Below are positions 59,647 to 64,000 of a stretch of DNA of 64,000 nucleotides, piece by piece (within the stretch, counting starts at the first letter, position 1; each line of letters opens with the position of its first letter). This DNA comes from an uncultured Eubacteriales bacterium (lineage in GTDB: Bacteria; Bacillota; Clostridia; Oscillospirales; CAG-272), in assembly GCA_934525675.1 (NCBI GenBank), contig CAKSZH010000001.1, positions 124,001 through 188,000 of the forward strand, written 5' to 3'. A program made the position numbers and the translations under genes. The notes under the pieces were generated by a model. The model saw only the letters and a list, made by a program, of their open reading frames with translations. It was not told the origin of the DNA and ran no database searches.

Positions 59647-62301
59647 TTACGCCACGGAGCGTTCCTTCTTCTTTTCCAACCGTCTCTGGATCAGCTTGAC
59701 CAGTTCCACCGCGGGGATAATCAGCGCGCCAAGTCCGATTGCCACGGCGTACTCGGTGAATTCCACACTGCTGAATTCAAATGCCGCCGCAAGCACGGGA
59801 ACCTCGCATACAAGCGTTGTGGTCAGAAGCGATACGGAAGCCGCGATAAGCAGTACCTTGTTCTGCGGGCCGAGCGTAAAGATGCTCCGTCTTTGCGAAC
59901 GCATATTGAGACTGTGGAAGATTTCCGCCATGCACATGGTGAGAAACGCCATGGTCGTTCCGTGCGGGCTGTCAAGGAGCGTAAAGGAGCCGGTCTCCAT
60001 GAAATGCCCGAGGAAGTAGGACGCAAGCACCAGAACCGTTACGAGGATTCCCTGATATGCTACGTCAAAGCCCATGCCGCCCGCAAAAATACCCGCTTTC
60101 GCGTCGCGCGGCTTGCGGCGCATGATGTCCGGCTCCGCCCGTTCCAGCCCGAGGGCAAGGGCGGGGAAGCAGTCGGTCACCAGATTGATCCAGAGCAGGT
60201 GTACCGGCTTCAGGATCGTAAAGCCGAGTAAGGTTGCCACGAAGATGCAGAGCACCTCGCTTAAGTTGGAGGCAAGCAGGAATTGGATCGCTTTGCGGAT
60301 ATTGTCGTAGATGCGCCTGCCTTCCTCGACCGCGCCGACGATGGTGGCAAAGTTGTCGTCCGCGAGTACCATGTCCGCTACGTTTTTGGTGACGTCGGTG
60401 CCCGTGATTCCCATGCCGATGCCGATGTCGGCGGATTTGATGGACGGCGCGTCGTTTACGCCGTCGCCCGTCATGGCGGTGACATATCCGGCGTTTCTCC
60501 AAGCGTTGACGATCCGGGTCTTGTGTTCCGGCTGAACGCGGGCGTACACACTGATTTCCCGGAATACCTTTTCAAATTCCTCGTCCGACATTTCTCCCAG
60601 CTCCGCGCCCGTGACGGCACGGTACCCGTCGGACAGGATACCGAGTTCCTTTGCAATGGCAACCGCCGTGTCGATGTGGTCGCCCGTAATCATGATGGGG
60701 CGGATGCCCGCTTCCTTACATTCTTCAATTGCCGCCCTGACTTCGGGACGTACAGGGTCGATCATGCCGCAGAGCCCGAGGAAACAGAGGTCCTTTTCCA
60801 GCGTTTCGGGTTCGGAATCGGCGGGAGCGGTATTCCATACGCGTTCCGCCGCGGCAAGCACACGAAGTGCGCGATCCGCCATTTCTTTGTTTGCCCGGAG
60901 AATGGTTTCCCGGTATTCCTCCGTCATCGGAACGAAAGCGCCGTCCTTAAGATAATGTGTGCAGCGGTCGATCACCACGTCCACGGCGCCTTTGGTATAC
61001 TGAATGTATCCGTCCCCGGTTCTGTGCACGGTGGACATCATTTTCCGCATGGAGTCAAACGGCGCTTCGCCGATGCGGGGAAGGGCTCCTTTGAGCTCCG
61101 GCTTGGGAAGTCCCAGCTTTGCCGCCCACGCGACGAGTGCCGCCTCGGTCGGCTCGCCCGTGACGCTCCCGTCCTCCGAGAGTTCTGCGTCGGAGCAGAG
61201 AGCCATTGCGGTTGCAATCTTTTTTTCGTTCTCACCGAAGCTGTCAACAACGGTCATTTTGTTCTGGGTCAGGGTTCCCGTTTTGTCCGAGCAGATGATC
61301 TCGGCACAGCCGAGCGTTTCCACGGCGGTCAGCTTGCGGATGATCGCATTGCGCTTCGACATATTGGTCACGCCAATGGAGAGGACGATGGTGACGACGG
61401 TCGCAAGACCCTCCGGGATTGCGGCAACTGCCAGCGATACGGCGACCATGAAGGAGTTCAGCACCAATTCAAAGGTGAAGGAGCCGGCGCGGATGAGCTG
61501 TACGCCGAACACCACGGCGCAGATGCCGAGCACCAGCCAGGTGAGGATCTTTGAGAGCTGATTCAGCTTGCGCTGGAGCGGGGTCTCTCCGTCCTCGGCT
61601 TTTTCCAGCGCGTCGGCGATCTTACCCATTTCGGTATCCATGCCGGTCGCCGTCACCACGGCGGTGCCTCTGCCGTAAACCACGGTGCTTCCCATGTACA
61701 GCATATTTTTGCGGTCGCCGAGGGGGACATCCCGTCCGCCTTCGCCGAGAGAGATCAAATCAATAAATTTGTTGACGGGCACCGATTCTCCGGTCAATGC
61801 CGCTTCCTCTGCCTTGAGGCTTGCACTTTCCAAAATTCTTGCGTCGGCGGGTACCGCATCGCCTGCTTCCAGAACGATTACATCGCCGACCACAAGATCC
61901 TCCGAGTGAACGGTAATGAGCCTTCCGTCCCGGTAGACCTTCGAGGTCGCGGCGGACAGTTCCTGAAGCGCTTCGATCGCTTTTTCCGCCTTGCTTTCCT
62001 GCAGAACGCCGAGCACTGCGTTGACCAGCACGACGGAAACAATGATGATGACGTCGGCAAAGCCCTCGCTGTTCACCACGGCAAGCACGCCGCTGATCAC
62101 CGCGGCAACGATCAGAATGAGGGTCATCGGGTCACAGAGCTGACCGAGAAACCGCAGAATGAGCGGTTTTTTCTTTTTCGCCGCGAGGCGGTTTTTGCCG
62201 TTTTCCGCAAGCCTTTTTCCGGCTTCTTCTGCGGTGAGTCCGTCTTTGCCCGAGCCGAGCTCAGAGAGGACTCTGTCCTTGTCTTCACAATAATAGCGCA
62301 T
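59647..62301 (-). CDS. P-type cation ATPase (P2-type, probable Mn2+/Ca2+ exporter)
   Basis: An 884-aa P2A-like ATPase. It has a cytoplasmic N terminus, about ten membrane helices, the actuator motif TGES (170-173), TM4 PEGLA (296-300), and the phosphorylated Asp339 in CSDKTGTLTQNKMTV. The nucleotide site has TKGAVDVVIDRC, followed by the hinge TGDGVNDAPSIKSADIGIGMG. Close relatives are called calcium ATPases. The 5' leader resembles a yybP-ykoY manganese riboswitch, which in streptococci and lactococci controls a P-type ATPase that expels manganese, so manganese export is the better guess. The ATG at 62301 has GGAGG upstream. Confidence 0.9.
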   Translation of the reverse strand: MRYYCEDKDRVLSELGSGKDGLTAEEAGKRLAENGKNRLAAKKKKPLILRFLGQLCDPMTLILIVAAVISGVLAVVNSEGFADVIIIVSVVLVNAVLGVLQESKAEKAIEALQELSAATSKVYRDGRLITVHSEDLVVGDVIVLEAGDAVPADARILESASLKAEEAALTGESVPVNKFIDLISLGEGGRDVPLGDRKNMLYMGSTVVYGRGTAVVTATGMDTEMGKIADALEKAEDGETPLQRKLNQLSKILTWLVLGICAVVFGVQLIRAGSFTFELVLNSFMVAVSLAVAAIPEGLATVVTIVLSIGVTNMSKRNAIIRKLTAVETLGCAEIICSDKTGTLTQNKMTVVDSFGENEKKIATAMALCSDAELSEDGSVTGEPTEAALVAWAAKLGLPKPELKGALPRIGEAPFDSMRKMMSTVHRTGDGYIQYTKGAVDVVIDRCTHYLKDGAFVPMTEEYRETILRANKEMADRALRVLAAAERVWNTAPADSEPETLEKDLCFLGLCGMIDPVRPEVRAAIEECKEAGIRPIMITGDHIDTAVAIAKELGILSDGYRAVTGAELGEMSDEEFEKVFREISVYARVQPEHKTRIVNAWRNAGYVTAMTGDGVNDAPSIKSADIGIGMGITGTDVTKNVADMVLADDNFATIVGAVEEGRRIYDNIRKAIQFLLASNLSEVLCIFVATLLGFTILKPVHLLWINLVTDCFPALALGLERAEPDIMRRKPRDAKAGIFAGGMGFDVAYQGILVTVLVLASYFLGHFMETGSFTLLDSPHGTTMAFLTMCMAEIFHSLNMRSQRRSIFTLGPQNKVLLIAASVSLLTTTLVCEVPVLAAAFEFSSVEFTEYAVAIGLGALIIPAVELVKLIQRRLEKKKERSVA

Positions 62302-62321
62302 AGTTTCCTCCGTTTTGTGAA

Positions 62322-62501
62322 CTGCAAAAATCCGGGTACAGCCGATCAGCTGTACCCGGATATCCAGAGGCTCCGTGTATAACCGTTCAGCTATACATGA
62401 GTCTCGCAATTTCAAACAAGCCAGAATGCCCAGAATGACAGACAGGATGTTGACTTGTTCCACACGACGTGTGCTTGCTACTCCCTCACGGGAATTTCAC
62501 T
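62322..62501 (-). promoter_or_regulatory. yybP-ykoY-like manganese riboswitch
   Basis: The minus-strand leader has the family's conserved loop elements: GAGGGAGTAG (62478-62487) and GTCAACATCCTG (62443-62454). An intrinsic terminator follows before the ATPase gene. The match is from memory of the motif, not a covariance search. With manganese bound, the terminator should be disfavoured and the exporter made. Confidence 0.8.
62326..62361 (-). terminator. Riboswitch terminator in the P-type ATPase leader
   Basis: A 13-bp perfect stem (62330-62342 with 62349-62361) is followed on the minus strand by T5 (62326-62330). It lies 25 bases before the ATPase start, so it is a transcription attenuator. 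Confidence 0.9.
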
Positions 62502-62507
62502 GGCATC

Positions 62508-62536
62508 AGTATACAGTATTTTTCCGCGTTTGTCAA
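62508..62536 (-). promoter_or_regulatory. Promoter of the riboswitch-ATPase transcript
   Basis: The minus strand has a consensus -35 TTGACA (62531-62536), a 17-bp spacer and a -10 TATACT (62508-62513). The predicted start near 62501 begins the riboswitch. Confidence 0.93.
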
Positions 62537-62561
62537 GAGGCGGGAGTAAATTTTACAGCAC

Positions 62562-63083
62562 TCAGGAGAAGTCTTCGAGAAGCGCGTTCAGTTCGGCAAA
62601 GGAGGTGACATTGATCCCCGCCGCCAGCGCGTCGCGGTCCTTTACGGGGAGCGCGGACACCATGACGGACACGGTGCGGAGCAATCCGCCGTCGGAAGAA
62701 AATACCCCGATTTTTCCATTGTATTCCCGCACAACATAAAGCGTGACGGAGGATTTCTCCGTGGTGGCGGGCTCCGGAATTTTGTCGGTTTCCGCATTCC
62801 CCGCTGAAGCACCGTTTTCGGTTTTTCCGGTGGGGGTCGAAGGCGTACCGGACCCGTTTTCGTTCCCGGGATTCTTTTCCACGAGCAGCGGTTCCGTCCG
62901 TACCGTGATGGAAAAATCCTTTGCCACCCGTTCGATGGAATCCGCGGCGCGCTCGGCGTTCTTTCCGGCGTTACCGGCTATGAGAAACGCGGTCACGGAG
63001 AAGGCAAGCGTGATGACCGCCGTGATGACCACGAGCACCGAGACAAAGGAAAACCACCATTCCATTTTGTTTTCACTCTGCAT
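62562..63083 (-). CDS. Membrane-anchored protein with a BofC-like C-terminal domain
   Basis: A 173-aa protein with one N-terminal membrane helix (about 9-36), a Gly/Thr/Asn/Pro-rich linker, and a C-terminal domain of about 60 residues (YVVREYNGKIGVFSSDGGLLRTV, LPVKDRDALAAGI, ELNALLEDF). That last block matches my memory of the C-terminal BofC domain of spore-formers, which acts in the forespore-mother cell signalling of sigma-K activation. The match is to one domain only. It lies divergent to the penicillin-binding protein gene. AGAGG precedes the ATG at 63083. The longer in-frame extension to 63866 is rejected. Confidence 0.75.
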   Translation of the reverse strand: MQSENKMEWWFSFVSVLVVITAVITLAFSVTAFLIAGNAGKNAERAADSIERVAKDFSITVRTEPLLVEKNPGNENGSGTPSTPTGKTENGASAGNAETDKIPEPATTEKSSVTLYVVREYNGKIGVFSSDGGLLRTVSVMVSALPVKDRDALAAGINVTSFAELNALLEDFS

Positions 63084-63188
63084 GAGATTACCTCTTTTTG
63101 ATAGATTTGATACATATATTTTTTCCCGGCAACGGTGATATATTCGTCCTTTTTTGCGGAAAATACAAAAAAGAAAGGAGTGTACGGT

Positions 63189-64000
63189 ATGCGGAAATTC
63201 ATAAACGGGGTATTGATTTTTCTCTGTGCCACGGGAATTCTTCTGTCCGTCCTGATTGCGGCGGGAACGGTATTCCTCGTGACACGGTTCGAGCGGGAAT
63301 TCCCGGAGACGTATCTGACCCTCGGCGAGGAGTATCGTCCGTCGCTTCTGTATGCGTCGGACGGCGACCGGAATGATCTGAATTCCTTTCATGAAGTGGC
63401 GGAGCTGCACGGAAGTCAGATCAGTATTCCCGTGACGCTGGACGAGGTACCGGCACACCTTATTCACGCGTTCGTTGCCATCGAGGACAAGCATTTTTTT
63501 ACCCATGACGGCGTGGACTGGCTGCGTACCGGCAAAGCGGTCGCGGGGTATCTTTTCGGGAAAGGGGAATTCGGCGCGTCCACCATCACCCAGCAGCTGG
63601 TCAAAAACCTGACCGGCAACGACGCGCGCACACCGGCACGTAAATTGCAGGAACTGTTCTACGCAACGGATCTGGAGGAGAAAACGGACAAAACCGAAAT
63701 TCTGGAGCGCTATCTCAACATTATCAATCTTTCCGGCGGCTGTGCGGGCGTGGGCGCCGCGGCGGAAAGATACTACTCGGTCCCGGTCGGGAAGCTGACG
63801 CTTTCCGAATGCGCAAGCATTGCGGCAATCACCAAGAACCCGTCGCGCTATGACCCGCTCCGTCACCCGGAGAACAACAGAAAACGCAGGGATACCGTCC
63901 TTGACGAAATGTGTCGGCAGGGATACATTTCCGAGGCTGAGCGGGACGGGGCAAAGGCGGAGCCGCTTGCGACCCGTCCGACGCTTCTTACCGGACGCGA
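63189..64000 (+). CDS. Class A penicillin-binding protein, N-terminal part (3' truncated by the window)
   Basis: The first 270 codons of a bifunctional peptidoglycan synthase; the frame runs off the right edge. An N-terminal membrane helix (about 7-32) is followed by the family 51 glycosyltransferase. Its catalytic-Glu motif is IEDKHFFTHDGVDW (Glu99) and it has GASTITQQLVKN, then ARKLQELFYATDLEE and YLNIINLSGGCAGVGAAAERYY. The transpeptidase domain would follow outside the window. The ATG at 63189 has AAAGGAG upstream. It is divergent from the BofC-like gene and completes the set of wall genes with murB, murE and the lytic transglycosylase. Confidence 0.93.
   Translation, partial: MRKFINGVLIFLCATGILLSVLIAAGTVFLVTRFEREFPETYLTLGEEYRPSLLYASDGDRNDLNSFHEVAELHGSQISIPVTLDEVPAHLIHAFVAIEDKHFFTHDGVDWLRTGKAVAGYLFGKGEFGASTITQQLVKNLTGNDARTPARKLQELFYATDLEEKTDKTEILERYLNIINLSGGCAGVGAAAERYYSVPVGKLTLSECASIAAITKNPSRYDPLRHPENNRKRRDTVLDEMCRQGYISEAERDGAKAEPLATRPTLLTGR

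Noticed and set aside
62302..62463. An in-frame N-terminal extension of the P-type ATPase
   Set aside because: It runs through the riboswitch and its terminator. The ATG at 62301 has GGAGG and fits the family start.
63084..63866. An in-frame N-terminal extension of the BofC-like gene
   Set aside because: It covers the divergent promoter region and the penicillin-binding protein gene on the other strand. The start at 63083 has an AGAGG site and a membrane helix at the right place.

Overview
The window reads as a chromosomal segment of an anaerobic, moderately GC-rich Clostridia-type Bacillota (probably an uncultured Oscillospirales-like gut organism; the exact taxon is an inference). Supporting signs are WhiA, a YnzC/DUF896 protein, FakA, a PcrA helicase with the Firmicute C-terminal tail, AddA/AddB instead of RecBCD, a T-box leader before pheST, a BofC-like protein, rubrerythrin, the MEP isoprenoid pathway, and strong GGAGG ribosome-binding sites with TTGACA-17-TATAAT promoters. 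No rRNA, tRNA, CRISPR array, insertion sequence or prophage was seen. Nearly the whole window is housekeeping DNA on both strands.

Layout. 1-7.4 kb: the end of a sensor kinase, then a minus-strand run of rpe, ispF, ispD, rpiB, tsaB, tsaE, a DUF896 gene and an ABC exporter. 7.6-14.1 kb: pheST behind a T-box leader, and a peptidoglycan group (murE, an aspartate racemase, and a 128-aa protein resembling only the N-terminal domain of a D-aspartate ligase). 14.2-18.3 kb (+): a GNAT acetyltransferase, rubrerythrin and pcrA. 18.3-25.6 kb: an S1-domain protein, rplM-rpsI, an esterase, asnB, a class 3 lipase and an ion-transporter-superfamily permease. 25.8-34.0 kb (-): queG-like, addB, addA. 34.3-39.5 kb (+): a membrane-anchored HtrA-like protein, an OmpR/PhoB-type two-component pair, rlmA and a glycosyltransferase. 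39.8-43.1 kb (+): fakA, then an XRE regulator and a small lipoprotein. 43.1-45.6 kb (-): a repeat-rich lipoprotein and a 51-aa membrane peptide. 45.8-52.8 kb (-): a topoisomerase IV-like A subunit, a Sua5-type protein, prfA, an M18 aminopeptidase, a lytic transglycosylase and coaE. 52.9-59.6 kb (+): a HAD nucleotidase, murB, whiA and dnaE. 59.6-64 kb: a P-type ATPase behind a yybP-ykoY-like manganese riboswitch, a BofC-like protein, and the start of a class A penicillin-binding protein.

Points that stand out: (1) the HtrA-like protein has Phe where the catalytic Ser should be, so it looks like a pseudoprotease, and it sits directly before a two-component system; (2) MurE lacks the Arg of the DAP-type DNPR motif and is co-transcribed with an aspartate racemase and a solitary D-aspartate-ligase-like N-terminal domain, which hints at a non-DAP peptidoglycan with D-Asp; (3) the cation ATPase is probably a manganese exporter because of its riboswitch; (4) a lipoprotein carries two copies of an unrecognised domain on a Thr/Glu/Ser-rich stalk, next to an unannotated 51-aa membrane peptide. 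Nothing in the window is clearly a new defence or mobile system.
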